64,000 bases of DNA from JBOFIQ01 sp051654905 (GCA_051654905.1 JBOFYY010000132.1:1-64000), one strand, 5' to 3'; counted from the first letter of the stretch, positions 52,913-62,181 are shown. The notes: a model not told the origin generated them from the letters alone. A program made the numbers and translations.

Positions 52913-52987
52913 ATGATAGTGTTTGCGGAGATAATATGAGTGAATGTAAAAGCTGTCAGGGGAGTGGATCATCCCTAGTCAGCAAGT
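52913..52987 (+). promoter_or_regulatory. CRISPR leader, containing an anti-repeat
   Basis: A 75-bp AT-rich interval between the cas2 stop and the first repeat. Placing the leader here fits the degenerate repeat at the opposite end and the cas gene order. GGATCATCCC at 52966-52975 is the exact reverse complement of the last ten bases of the repeat, so leader RNA could pair with repeat 3' ends. No clear promoter elements were assigned, and no good IHF site was recognised (actinobacteria generally use other factors). Confidence 0.7.
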
Positions 52988-55900
52988 GTGTTCCCCGCGC
53001 GAGCGGGGATGATCCGCACTCAAGCTCAGCGGGATTTCATCACTGACCGTGTTCCCCGCGCGAGCGGGGATGATCCGCCCCTACAGGGCAAGGCGTCGCG
53101 TTGATGTCTGTGTTCCCCGCGCGAGCGGGGATGATCCTCATAAGGAGCAATAGCAGCATTAGCACGAACAGTGTTCCCCGCGCGAGCGGGGATGATCCGA
53201 GATTTGAGGCGTGTCTTCTCCAGAGACGTAAGTGTTCCCCGCGCGAGCGGGGATGATCCGAGATTTGAGGCGTGTCTTCTCCAGAGACGTAAGTGTTCCC
53301 CGCGCGAGCGGGGATGATCCCAGTGTGGGACGCTGTTGCGTACGCCTGGAGTAGTGTTCCCCGCGCGAGCGGGGATGATCCGATAATCCAGCTGCGAATC
53401 TCTCAACTACCGGTGTGTTCCCCGCGCGAGCGGGGATGATCCCACACCAAGTAATGCTCCATCACCTGGTGATCTGTGTTCCCCGCGCGAGCGGGGATGA
53501 TCCAGGAGCCAATATGGGATCAGGGCAAGGCGACGAAGTGTTCCCCGCGCGAGCGGGGATGATCCAACATGGATGTTCAAGCCGAACTCAACGGTTGTGT
53601 GTTCCCCGCGCGAGCGGGGATGATCCGTCATGAAAGCCAAAGGCCTCAATTTTCGGGACGTGTTCCCCGCGCGAGCGGGGATGATCCCGGTTAGCGGCAT
53701 GATGCCTCCTTGGTGTGGGGGTGTTCCCCGCGCGAGCGGGGATGATCCGGACTCGCAGCAGTCAACGCAGATCCAGCAGAAGTGTTCCCCGCGCGAGCGG
53801 GGATGATCCGGGGGTAGTGAAACGCGACCCCCTTGCAATGGCGTGTTCCCCGCGCGAGCGGGGATGATCCTCTGATTGTGACGTTTTTTGTCACGATGGA
53901 TTCGTGTTCCCCGCGCGAGCGGGGATGATCCGCGAGGTACTGCCCTCGATCCGCAAGCGCGGTGGTGTTCCCCGCGCGAGCGGGGATGATCCTAGCCCCA
54001 CGGCGGCGTCTTTGATGCGGAATAGGTGTTCCCCGCGCGAGCGGGGATGATCCGTAAAACTCGTTAGTGGTCGAGACTTTCGTGTGGTGTTCCCCGCGCG
54101 AGCGGGGATGATCCGCGCGTGTTGCCTGACGCTAAATGGCAAGAAACGTGTTCCCCGCGCGAGCGGGGATGATCCGTCTTACTGTCCATGTGGACAACAT
54201 TAATGCCCGTGTTCCCCGCGCGAGCGGGGATGATCCCATCCATTATTTTTCTCCTTAGTGGATGAGTTGGGTGTTCCCCGCGCGAGCGGGGATGATCCGT
54301 TTTCTGAGCAAGCTCGTGAATCGTCGGAGCGGTGTTCCCCGCGCGAGCGGGGATGATCCTAGTTCTTTATTCACCCTGAAAAATAAATTATTGTGTTCCC
54401 CGCGCGAGCGGGGATGATCCCCTAGCTCAGCTGCTTTGGCATCAATCGCAGCCGTGTTCCCCGCGCGAGCGGGGATGATCCCTGATTGGGGACAGCGAAC
54501 CATCTTCCTGTCAGGTGTTCCCCGCGCGAGCGGGGATGATCCCCCATCCACAAGCCACCACTCCCCATCAGGCGCGTGTTCCCCGCGCGAGCGGGGATGA
54601 TCCCTCCACCAGCTCTGCAAGCAGCTTTATGTAAGTGTGTTCCCCGCGCGAGCGGGGATGATCCGGAATTCAAATCATCTACCGCACCACCAGGACGGTG
54701 TTCCCCGCGCGAGCGGGGATGATCCGAATACAAAAAACGGTGGCACGAGCTTCAATCGGTGTTCCCCGCGCGAGCGGGGATGATCCCGACGCACTCCCCT
54801 AAGTCGTCGTCTTCTGGCTGTGTTCCCCGCGCGAGCGGGGATGATCCTGGATCGTGCAGCGTAATGGTATTCAGAACCCCGTGTTCCCCGCGCGAGCGGG
54901 GATGATCCAGGCGCGTGCAAAGTGCTCGCGCACCGCTACCCGTGTTCCCCGCGCGAGCGGGGATGATCCGAATTGAATAAAAATGGCTACCTTTTTCAAG
55001 GAGTGTTCCCCGCGCGAGCGGGGATGATCCGGTTGGCGGATGCCCGAAAACACCATCTATGTCGTGTTCCCCGCGCGAGCGGGGATGATCCCCCCTGTTC
55101 TGCACCACTGTCCAGATCGTAACCGTGTTCCCCGCGCGAGCGGGGATGATCCTGCTAAGTTTTTGGAGAAAAGAATGAGCCAGTAGTGTTCCCCGCGCGA
55201 GCGGGGATGATCCTACTTTGGTAAAGCAGCTTGGGAATTAACTGGAGTGTTCCCCGCGCGAGCGGGGATGATCCTCCAATCAAACATTAGGCGCGCTCCA
55301 TTCCAAAGTGTTCCCCGCGCGAGCGGGGATGATCCGAGGTGCAGCGAGCTGAAGTCGCGATCCTAGACGTGTTCCCCGCGCGAGCGGGGATGATCCCTTC
55401 TCGAGATCGTCTTTTCCTTTTTCGCCGAGGTGTTCCCCGCGCGAGCGGGGATGATCCGATTGTCGCCAAGCTCGAAAACCCAGAGGAGGAGTGTTCCCCG
55501 CGCGAGCGGGGATGATCCGCGAGGGTACTTAAATGAGTGAAAATAAACTGTGTGTTCCCCGCGCGAGCGGGGATGATCCTGCCATTACTGGCGGAATGAG
55601 CGCGTAGAGCGCGTGTTCCCCGCGCGAGCGGGGATGATCCTCAGCCCCTTACACATCACGACGCCTTGTGTGCGTGTTCCCCGCGCGAGCGGGGATGATC
55701 CGTAATTACTGGCGATATAGCTCCTCGCGATTCAGTGTTCCCCGCGCGAGCGGGGATGATCCTCTATTCGGTCCGGCACTGCCCACAACCGTGAACGTGT
55801 TCCCCGCGCGAGCGGGGATGATCCGCGATCCCAGTAGAGAAAGAAGAAGATCATGGAGTGTTCCCCGCGCGAGCGGGGATGATCCGTGCGCCCGACCCGT

Positions 55901-56191
55901 TAAGGGGAAATAATGGCTGTGTTCCCCGCGCGAGCGGGGATGATCCGTGCGCCCGACCCGTTAAGGGGAAATAATGGCTGTGTTCCCCGCGCGAGCGGGG
56001 ATGATCCTGGGTTTTCGCCAACATGCGAGCCAAAAAGTAGCGTGTTCCCCGCGCGAGCGGGGATGATCCCAACAGCTGTTGAGCAGCCTCAGGAGACCGT
56101 TCGTGTTCCCCGCGCGAGCGGGGATGATCCGATATCGCACCGTCGTACTGAATCCTATGACAGGTGTTCTCCGAGCGAGCGAGGATGGTCC
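52988..56191 (+). CRISPR. Type I-E CRISPR array, 53 repeats and 52 spacers
   Basis: The 28-bp repeat begins GTGTTCCCC, has stem CCCCGC/GCGGGG around a GCGA loop, and ends GGGGATGATCC. I counted 52 intact copies from 52988 to 56103 plus a degenerate last copy at 56164 (GTGTTCTCCGAGCG, then GAGGATGGTCC). Spacers are 33 bp, except four of 34 bp (starting 53504, 54237, 55763, 56008). Two spacers are duplicated in tandem: 53199 equals 53260, and 55886 equals 55947. The uniform repeats and complete cas set suggest an active system. The degenerate repeat marks the old, leader-distal end. Confidence 0.99.
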
Positions 56192-56224
56192 GCATTGCAG
56201 GAAAAATTTAGGAGACGGTGTGGG

Positions 56225-56490
56225 TTACATCCGTTCTCTCGAAGTGAGCTAGTAGGGGTAAGAAGGGCTAGAGTACTTGAGTGGTTTGATTCTTCTGTGA
56301 AGATCTATCATAAGGATTTCGTCGCTTCACAAAGCGAATAACCTTCGCTTATCGAAAACTTTGTGGTGTGTGAGCTGCCACGGTAAAAGAATTGGTCTGA
56401 GACTGAGTTCGGGTTAGATCCTCACGGGAGCGAAGCCAACATCAGTGAAACTCCTTGAGATGTTAGTGCGGTAGAAAATCGCTAGCTCGG
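56225..56490 (+). pseudogene. Decayed DUF4143 ATPase related to copy 3, next to the last CRISPR repeat
   Basis: From 56225 one frame reads LHPFSRSELVGVRRARVLEW, matching HPFSQGELAGIKEDW of ATPase copy 3. After a large deletion another frame from 56342 reads PSLIENFVVCELPR, a stop, then NWSETEFG, matching SPLIENFVVCELLRQQGWAE and TEFQ. DNA resembling the EVDVIIETP...EVKS nuclease region can still be traced to about 56490. The remnant begins only about 35 bp after the degenerate terminal repeat. Confidence 0.75.
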
Positions 56491-56518
56491 GAAGTGCGTG
56501 CTTGCTAGGGTTTGACAC

Positions 56519-56914
56519 ATGATCACATATAGAACAGATCGGGAGGCTGTTTCGGCTGCTCAGATTTCTGGTTTCTTTGTGGGATGGCCGTTTTCTCCCA
56601 GCGCGGAGAAGCTTGTTGAAGTGATGGATTCGTCGTATCGGCGGGTGTGGGCTCTTGATGGTGAGCGTGTCGTTGGTTATATCAATGCGATCAGCGATGG
56701 CGTACTTACAGCATTTTTGCCATGGCTTGAGGTTCATCCTGATTATCAAGGACAGGGGATAGGGACAGAGCTGGTGCGTCGGATTATTGCTGATCTTGAC
56801 GGCATGTATTCGATTGACTTGGGTTGTGACGAACACCTCATTGGCTACTACGAACACTTGGGTTTCTTCTCTTATACGGCTATGGGAATGCGTAACCCGA
56901 AAGTCTTGGTATAG
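56519..56914 (+). CDS. GNAT-family N-acetyltransferase
   Basis: A 131-residue acetyl-CoA-dependent acetyltransferase. The acetyl-CoA-binding motif A is LEVHPDYQGQGIGTELVRRII, preceded by VVGYINAISDGVLTAFLPW. The C-terminal HLIGYYEHLGFFSYTAMGMRN is the usual motif B end. The acceptor substrate is unknown. It follows the ATPase relic and precedes a broken GNAT gene. Confidence 0.85.
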   Translation: MITYRTDREAVSAAQISGFFVGWPFSPSAEKLVEVMDSSYRRVWALDGERVVGYINAISDGVLTAFLPWLEVHPDYQGQGIGTELVRRIIADLDGMYSIDLGCDEHLIGYYEHLGFFSYTAMGMRNPKVLV

Positions 56915-57041
56915 ATGTGCGTAGGTCTTGATTTGCTCTCTATTGGGATCCTTGTCATGGTGCTATTAAAACATTGAATAGTGATTTCTATTTCATCAAA
57001 ATCGCTGAACTGTTTTTGCTGACGACTGCCAGAATACTGAC

Positions 57042-57262
57042 ATGACGATAAGGCTGAGGGCTGTTCGTGAGGACGATATCGAGTTCTTGTGGAAGTGGTT
57101 TCACGCTACGTCCGGTGCGGAGTGAAGTAGTGGGATGACCCTTATTTTCTTGAGACGGAAGCGCTAACCCGAGATAGCTTCGATAGTGAGCAGTGGGCGC
57201 GTTTGGATAGCTCGCATCGTCGTATCAGCACGCCGTACTGGATTCGTAGAGTGTTCAGCTGA
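57042..57262 (+). pseudogene. Frameshifted GNAT-like gene fragment
   Basis: ATG 57042 reads MTIRLRAVREDDIEFLWKWF then HATSGAE and stops. In another frame the DNA continues YFLETEALTRDSFDSEQWAR then LDSSHRRIS. This matches the start of a GNAT acetyltransferase broken by a stop and a frameshift, and the C-terminal part is not recognisable. The remainder of the interval to 57357 shows no gene. Confidence 0.6.
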
Positions 57263-57357
57263 GTGCGGGTTGGTTCAGGTTCAACGTTGCAGCCTCACTT
57301 GAACATTGGCGGGATGCAAACGGCTATTCCGCACCTGCCCAGGCTAGGGTTATTGCT

Positions 57358-57843
57358 GTGGAGGAAATCTTCTTAGCGGGCGGATGTTTGTGGGGAGTAC
57401 AGGCTTTTGTGGCAACGCTTCCAGGAGTAACCTTCACGGAGGCGGGGCGGGCGAATGGCTCATCGTTGACTCTTGAGGGGCCCTATGATGGCTACGCAGA
57501 GTGTGTTCGGACGGTATTTGATCCGATGGTCGTCGGTGTTGAACAGTTGATTGATTACCTTTTTGAGATCATCGACCCGTACAGTGTGAATCGGCAGGGC
57601 CCTGACGTCGGGGAGAAATATCGCACTGGCATCTATTCTCGCGACGTAGATCATTTGCGACGAGCAAAAGCGTTCCTTGCGGCACGCGCCGATGCTGATC
57701 GGATTGCTATCGAGGTTCGTCCACTAATTAATTACGTGCGCAGCGCTGACGAGCATCAGCACCGGCTTGCGCGCTGTCCTGGGGATGCCTGTCATCTTCC
57801 CGATAGTGTGCTGTATAAGTACGCTGACGGTGGTTCCGGATAA
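57358..57843 (+). CDS. msrA: MsrA-like peptide-methionine sulfoxide reductase
   Basis: A 161-residue protein resembling peptide-methionine (S)-S-oxide reductase. The active-site block is FLAGGCLWGVQAF (GCFWG in most members; here F is replaced by L), followed by VRTVFDPMVVGVEQLIDYLFEIIDP with YSVNRQGPDVGEKYRTGIY, which corresponds to the NRQGxDxGxQYRS region. EHQHRLARCPGDACHLP could supply resolving cysteines. It starts at GTG 57358. The divergent active-site neighbour makes full activity likely but not certain. Confidence 0.8.
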   Translation: MEEIFLAGGCLWGVQAFVATLPGVTFTEAGRANGSSLTLEGPYDGYAECVRTVFDPMVVGVEQLIDYLFEIIDPYSVNRQGPDVGEKYRTGIYSRDVDHLRRAKAFLAARADADRIAIEVRPLINYVRSADEHQHRLARCPGDACHLPDSVLYKYADGGSG

Positions 57844-57941
57844 GAAGTGAGGCGATCTTGGCGGCGCAGATCATGCGGTTCGACGGTCAAGTGAAATATA
57901 TACTGAACTTATTAAGGGCAGAGATAGGGAAAAGTGTATGC

Positions 57942-58625
57942 ATGATTTCTCTCACAGGCTGGGCGAACGACGACGCAATTATCACGGCGGCAACTGAGCT
58001 TGCCGCGACGCTGGGAGAGAATTCTAACCACACTGTCGCTGCAGCTGCCATGGATATCCAAGGCAACATTTATACCGGCGTAAACAACTACCACTTTACT
58101 GGTGGGCCGTGTGCTGAGCTGGTTGTGTTAGGTATGGCAACCACAGCTCAAGCTGGTCCTTTGGTAGCGATGGTGGCAGCTAGGAGTGGCGGTCGCGGAG
58201 TTATCTCCCCGTGTGGGCGTTGCCGTCAGACGATGCTCGATCAGCATCCTGATATCTGTGTCCTTGTTCCTTCGGAAGAGGGTATCAAGTCTGTGTCGGT
58301 GCGCCAGTTACTCCCGTACTCTTATCTTAAGCTGGACGAGAACGCGCGTCGTTTTGTGCGCTTCAGCAGGCGGTATCTTGATGACATCGTCGCTGGCCAT
58401 AAGAAACGCACGATCCGCTATCTAGATCCGATCCTACTGGGGCCTACGACCTTCGTATTCGAAGACGGTGAGCACCTTGGTTTCGAGGTGATGCCTGGAA
58501 TTATCGACTCCGTAACTCCGATTCGATTAACCGACCTCGACTCTGATTACCAGGCTACGCTACGAGGTCATTATCCGGATATACCAGATGATGCATGGCT
58601 CGATGACGTGCGTTTCCATATCTGA
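57942..58625 (+). CDS. Blasticidin-S-deaminase-like cytidine deaminase fused to an ASCH domain
   Basis: Residues 1-125 are a zinc cytidine deaminase. The motifs YHFTGGPCAELVVLG and ISPCGRCRQTMLDQHP match blasticidin-S deaminases closely, with Glu and three Cys for zinc and catalysis. Residues about 135-227 form an ASCH domain (FSRRYLDDIVAGHKKRTIRYLDP, GFEVMPGIIDSVTPIRL). ASCH proteins bind RNA or hydrolyse N4-acetylcytidine. The fusion may act on modified cytosine nucleosides or nucleoside antibiotics (inference). ATG 57942 is chosen because the deaminase fold starts there; an in-frame TTG at 57858 is possible. Confidence 0.8.
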   Translation: MISLTGWANDDAIITAATELAATLGENSNHTVAAAAMDIQGNIYTGVNNYHFTGGPCAELVVLGMATTAQAGPLVAMVAARSGGRGVISPCGRCRQTMLDQHPDICVLVPSEEGIKSVSVRQLLPYSYLKLDENARRFVRFSRRYLDDIVAGHKKRTIRYLDPILLGPTTFVFEDGEHLGFEVMPGIIDSVTPIRLTDLDSDYQATLRGHYPDIPDDAWLDDVRFHI

Positions 58626-58637
58626 GTTGTGGCGCGC

Positions 58638-58952
58638 TTACGTAGTATCGCTTCTGATGAAGCTGAAGTAGTAGATGCCTATATTGGCGGGTAGTTGTGT
58701 GCCTTCCCGGTCTGCTGGATGTTCGGCTTTCCATAGATCTAGCAGACCAAATGAGTCGGTCCAGTCTGCTTTGATGGATAGTTTTGGCTCTGACTGAAAA
58801 ATGCCTTTACGGTTAGCGGCCATCAAGAGGTATCCCGCAATTTCGTGGGCTTCGCGTGTAGTAGAAATTATGTAGAGTTTCTCGTGGAGTGTCTTTGTGC
58901 TAATGGTTTTTACCGAATCCGGAAAAACTTCGTTTTTTCGCTCTTCATAAGT
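58638..58952 (-). pseudogene. C-terminal fragment of an unknown protein
   Basis: A leftward frame without a start codon reads EVFPDSVKTISTKTLHEKLY then IISTTREAHEIAGYLLMAAN and runs to IGIYYFSFIRSDTT. It looks protein-like, but the 5' part is gone after a TGA at about 58955. ATG codons near 58826 would make a 62-residue product. The family is not recognised. Confidence 0.4.
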
Positions 58953-59058
58953 TCATCATATCTTCGGGGTTCTTCGGCAACTCGGTACAAGGTTGGTGAA
59001 CTGGGTTCCAGCTAGTGGAGGCGCTCATCAACGAGAGAAAGAGCAGCATGAACTGGCT

Positions 59059-59169
59059 TCATTTAGTAAACGGAGTACTGTCGTAATTGTTGAGGTTCTT
59101 TCCCATGCTGATGAGTCCGGGTTTAATTGCGAAGCCTAGGTACTCGTAAAGAGGGATTACTTGTTGATT
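59059..59169 (-). pseudogene. C-terminal remnant of a GNAT acetyltransferase
   Basis: The leftward frame reads NQQVIPLYEYLGFAIKPG then LISMGKNLNNYDS, the end of a GNAT fold where the YEYLGF motif is typical. Nothing upstream in frame completes it. Confidence 0.45.
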
Positions 59170-59200
59170 ACTCTAGGACTTTCGGACTTTCCTTGGAGCT

Positions 59201-59305
59201 ATGGGGGCGTTCTGGGCGCTGTATCTGCTCTGTACAATTATGGGAGAACTCCTTGGTGTTATTGCACAACAAGGTGTCGATTTTCTGAGTAAGAAACACA
59301 GCTAG
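59201..59305 (+). CDS. Possible 34-residue membrane peptide
   Basis: ATG 59201 follows TTGGAGCT and encodes a mostly hydrophobic peptide (MGAFWALYLLCTIMGELLG, then VIAQQGVDFLSKKHS). It could be a small membrane protein paired with the next gene, or the tail of a lost gene. No family is recognised. Confidence 0.3.
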   Translation: MGAFWALYLLCTIMGELLGVIAQQGVDFLSKKHS

Positions 59306-59374
59306 AAGTCGGGTTGCTACTCATTTTGCTGATTGGTATTTCTTAAGCTGCAAAAATCTATTAGAGTTTCGAGA

Positions 59375-59590
59375 ATGATAACGAAATATCTTCCTGGCTT
59401 TTTGGCTAGAACGCTTTTGTTTTCTTTCTTAATTATGTGGACTTCGGAACAGTTTGATGGACGGATTACGGTACGTGATCTGGGCGTCATGCTAGTTACA
59501 GTGCTTATTTGTGCGATATTAGCTGCACTAATGCTATGGGTGGAACCTCATATTATGCGGTTAGCTAAGCGGTTAACTAACTCTAAATAG
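59375..59590 (+). CDS. Small two-helix membrane protein
   Basis: A 71-residue protein from ATG 59375 (MITKYLPGFLARTLLFSFLI) with two hydrophobic helices, the second being LGVMLVTVLICAILAALMLW. The tail is basic. The family is not recognised. An upstream in-frame start at 59333 would add 14 basic residues. Confidence 0.5.
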   Translation: MITKYLPGFLARTLLFSFLIMWTSEQFDGRITVRDLGVMLVTVLICAILAALMLWVEPHIMRLAKRLTNSK

Positions 59591-59750
59591 GGTGTATTGC
59601 AGATTCCACGTTTCTGTTGTCTGGTGGAAGTTAAATATCTTCCTAGTTCTACTTCGGTTCTGACCTAGATCAAGTCAGAGAAAAGGACTCTTTTAGTTGT
59701 TTATAATCTAGCAGTGGGTAACACGGATTATTCGTAGATAAGGTACGTAA

Positions 59751-60099
59751 ATGGCAGATCCTAAATCTATGACGCTACGAGAATTGATAGCAATTTCATA
59801 TGGAAATCTAGCTATGGCGCATTATGCAGTAGCTCGCGGAGATGAAACCTATTCTCGGACTGCCTATATGATCAGAGCTAAACTAAGGTGCTAAAGATGT
59901 GTTGGTTTGGTATCAGGATCGAGAGCAGTTTCCGCCACTTCTAGTCTTAAGAAGGTACCTGAAGTTGTTAGCTAGCTACGCCACATCTTTTGGGGTGATG
60001 GATTCAGATATCAACTCTATTGAAGTTCGACGGCTACCGTTTGCTATCGAAGCGATACCGCATTCCCGGTTTCCATATCCTCAGCTACTTGAAATCTAA
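59751..60099 (+). pseudogene. Hypothetical gene split by a frameshift
   Basis: ATG 59751 encodes MADPKSMTLRELIAISYGNL then AMAHYAVARGDETYSRTAYM and stops after AKLRC at 59894. Shifting frame at CTAAGG continues GAKDVLVWYQDREQFPPLLV then LRRYLKLLASYA to a stop at 60099. The two halves look like one protein of about 115 residues broken by a single-base change. The function is unknown. Confidence 0.45.
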
Positions 60100-60161
60100 A
60101 AAGATAGCGGAATTGCTAATTCGTAAGAAATGGAAGACTATGAGGTCTCAAGAAACTGTAG

Positions 60162-60756
60162 CTACCCGCTGATTAGGTAAACAAATAGGAAAACTAGCAA
60201 TAAAATTCCGATAAGAGCTGGGATTAGCCACCAAGGAATATTTGATAAACCCTTTATCGGGATACCTCGACTTTGGAAAGCTTGAATCCAGATGTTCTCT
60301 TTACGGGTGCTATTTTCCTTTGAGAAAAATTTGATTGTACCGAAGGGGATAACTATTGATTTCAAACTAGATATCTGCTGATTATGATATAGCTCGGGAT
60401 TAGGTGTGATAGTTAGTCTGCCGTACCCGTTAGTGGAGATCAGTAAGCACCCTTTTTCCCAGCGTACTGCTTTGACTGCTGATACCGGAACTTGTTTTAC
60501 AGGTGTCATACCTGTGCGCTCGGGCTGAAAGATCCGTAGTTACATCATCGGTGCCCCAAGCTAGATAGCAAGGCTCCATCCCAATGTAGACATTCTTAGG
60601 GAACCAGCCTCCCCTTGATGCTAGGTGGCTATAAGGTTGGAGTGCGGCAAGTGTTGGATCAATTGGCTGCATTGGAACAGCTTGCTGGGCCCCATAAGGG
60701 TTCGGCTGGTTTTGATAAGGGTAACCGGAGTTTGAGACTGGTGGATACATACTCAT
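60162..60756 (-). pseudogene. Proline-rich plus membrane-anchored hypothetical protein split by a frameshift
   Basis: The leftward gene starts MSMYPPVSNSGYPYQNQPNP (ATG at 60756), a Pro/Gln/Tyr-rich tail common in actinobacterial membrane proteins. It continues to about 60510 and then goes out of frame. The neighbouring frame from about 60509 continues MTPVKQVPVSAVKAVRWEKG to a final membrane helix (IPWWLIPALIGILLLVFLFV). Together they would make a protein of about 200 residues. Either it is broken or the two frames overlap as separate genes. The function is unknown. Confidence 0.5.
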
Positions 60757-60792
60757 AGTTCCAATAATGACATATCTAAAGAAATTTTTGGT

Positions 60793-61287
60793 TCAGCTTA
60801 GTAATGCTCGAGGCTTGCCATCGACGATGACAGTCCACCCGCGTTCGATTGCTGCTGGTACAAAGTCTTCAGTTCGTAATCTTGGGAATACTGTAGGTTT
60901 CGAACCTGAAGCTGTCAATGTTTGGGTTTTTGAATCCCAAATGATTGCAGTCCCACGTTTCCATGTCAGGGTGCTACTACCATCTCCTAAGCTAGCTTGT
61001 ACTTCATTAGCTGCAATTTGTATCAGATGGGCTTCTTTGGTTTTTTAGTGGTGGCTCCATGGAAAGTGATCGCTGCAAAGAATTTTAATAAATGAATAAT
61101 ATACTATTGAGCCGAGTAATACATCGACTAGAAGAAGTAAATCTCCTAACCGGTTTCTGAATAGGATGACTTTAAGGGCAACGCCTATTGCTATGGCAAG
61201 GAGTTCCAGTGCTAGGTCCTTGAAAAAGTTGCGACGTTTGACATATTTTGGAGAAAATCTACGCTTCTTTGCGGATAGTTGTTTTTG
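60793..61287 (-). pseudogene. Membrane protein gene with an in-frame stop and no start codon
   Basis: One leftward frame reads FSPKYVKRRNFFKDLALELL, a membrane segment (LAIAIGVALKVILF), VLLGSIVYYSFIKIL and a TAA at 61045. It then continues in the same frame as KTKEAHLIQIAANEVQASLG to IERGWTVIVDGKPRALLS and a stop at 60793. No start codon precedes it within the frame. It appears to be a decaying relative of small actinobacterial membrane proteins; the family is not recognised. Confidence 0.5.
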
Positions 61288-61327
61288 TTACATTATATAG
61301 TTCGCTAGCTGTTTCGAATTTCGTAGT

Positions 61328-62035
61328 TTATTTTTGGCTGAGAATAGTAGCTATTTGTGACATTGGGGTGGCAACTGCTGCTATCCATTCGATGCGCCTC
61401 CGTGCTCCCATTGGGGCATCATTAGAGTAAACCCATTTTCCGCTCCACATCACACTGTCGCAATAATCTGGGCCTGAATAGAAAAAGACTGTTTTGATTC
61501 CTTCGGTATATCTAAGTGTTCCTTCGTCGAGGCTTCTGGTCGTGGCGTCGTAAAATCTTTGGACTAATGTTGCTAGCGGCTCAGGGAGTTGTGAATCCCT
61601 GCAGCTGAAGTTATTTTTCTTGGCGGTGCGAGAATATGGGGCTACTGGACGTGGTAGCAGAGTGGCTAAATGAGCGGTGCGAATACCGGCTATTGATACT
61701 GTCTCAAAACAGAAAAATTGCCTATTCTGGCGGGTGGTTTCCATTAAGTTTTCGATGCGGCGACGACCTACCCCGGGAATATCACGTAGCCAGGCAACAT
61801 CTGTAGGGTGAGCCTGAAATGAAATATCAGGTGTTGACGTGAAATTAGTTAGACGATTCCAAGATCGGTTTATGAGCCAGGGGAGAGCAAAAAAGCTAAC
61901 TGGAAATCCTATACTTATGATTTGTAGCGTCGTGTTATCGGCGTGATTCTCAATTGCTGCGTTCAAGCCGATGGCAGAGCAAACTCCTGGCGCAAGGCAT
62001 AAAACTACCCCCAGCATGAAACGTAGTGATCTCAT
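61328..62035 (-). CDS. Hypothetical membrane protein
   Basis: A 235-residue protein with two N-terminal hydrophobic segments (FMLGVVLCLAPGVCSAIGL, IISIGFPVSFFALPWLI), followed by a soluble region with IPGVGRRRIENLMETT, which resembles a helix-hairpin-helix by eye. There is no catalytic motif and no recognised family. It is the last gene of a leftward group whose other members (60162-61287) are broken, and the AT-rich 146-bp gap to the YdcF gene holds the divergent promoters. Confidence 0.55.
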   Translation of the reverse strand: MRSLRFMLGVVLCLAPGVCSAIGLNAAIENHADNTTLQIISIGFPVSFFALPWLINRSWNRLTNFTSTPDISFQAHPTDVAWLRDIPGVGRRRIENLMETTRQNRQFFCFETVSIAGIRTAHLATLLPRPVAPYSRTAKKNNFSCRDSQLPEPLATLVQRFYDATTRSLDEGTLRYTEGIKTVFFYSGPDYCDSVMWSGKWVYSNDAPMGARRRIEWIAAVATPMSQIATILSQK

Positions 62036-62181
62036 TAGTTTATCCTAAGTAAAGAAGTCTATTGAGTTATTCTAGTATATGTGAACATCTATGGCAATGA
62101 GTGATTCTAATATTTTAGATGCTATAAATATATAATATATTTATTTATATATTGCGCTATTTTCGATGGTAGGATAAAGCT

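Noticed and set aside
53026..56341. Open frames in the CRISPR array encoding repeated PARAGNT/PRSRGEH or PRASGDDP peptides
   Set aside because: These are translations of the CRISPR repeats themselves; frames stay open only because the repeat lacks stops.
60767..61048. Plus-strand 93-codon frame
   Set aside because: The opposite strand reads as a more protein-like sequence (a membrane protein with an in-frame stop), so this frame is taken as its shadow.
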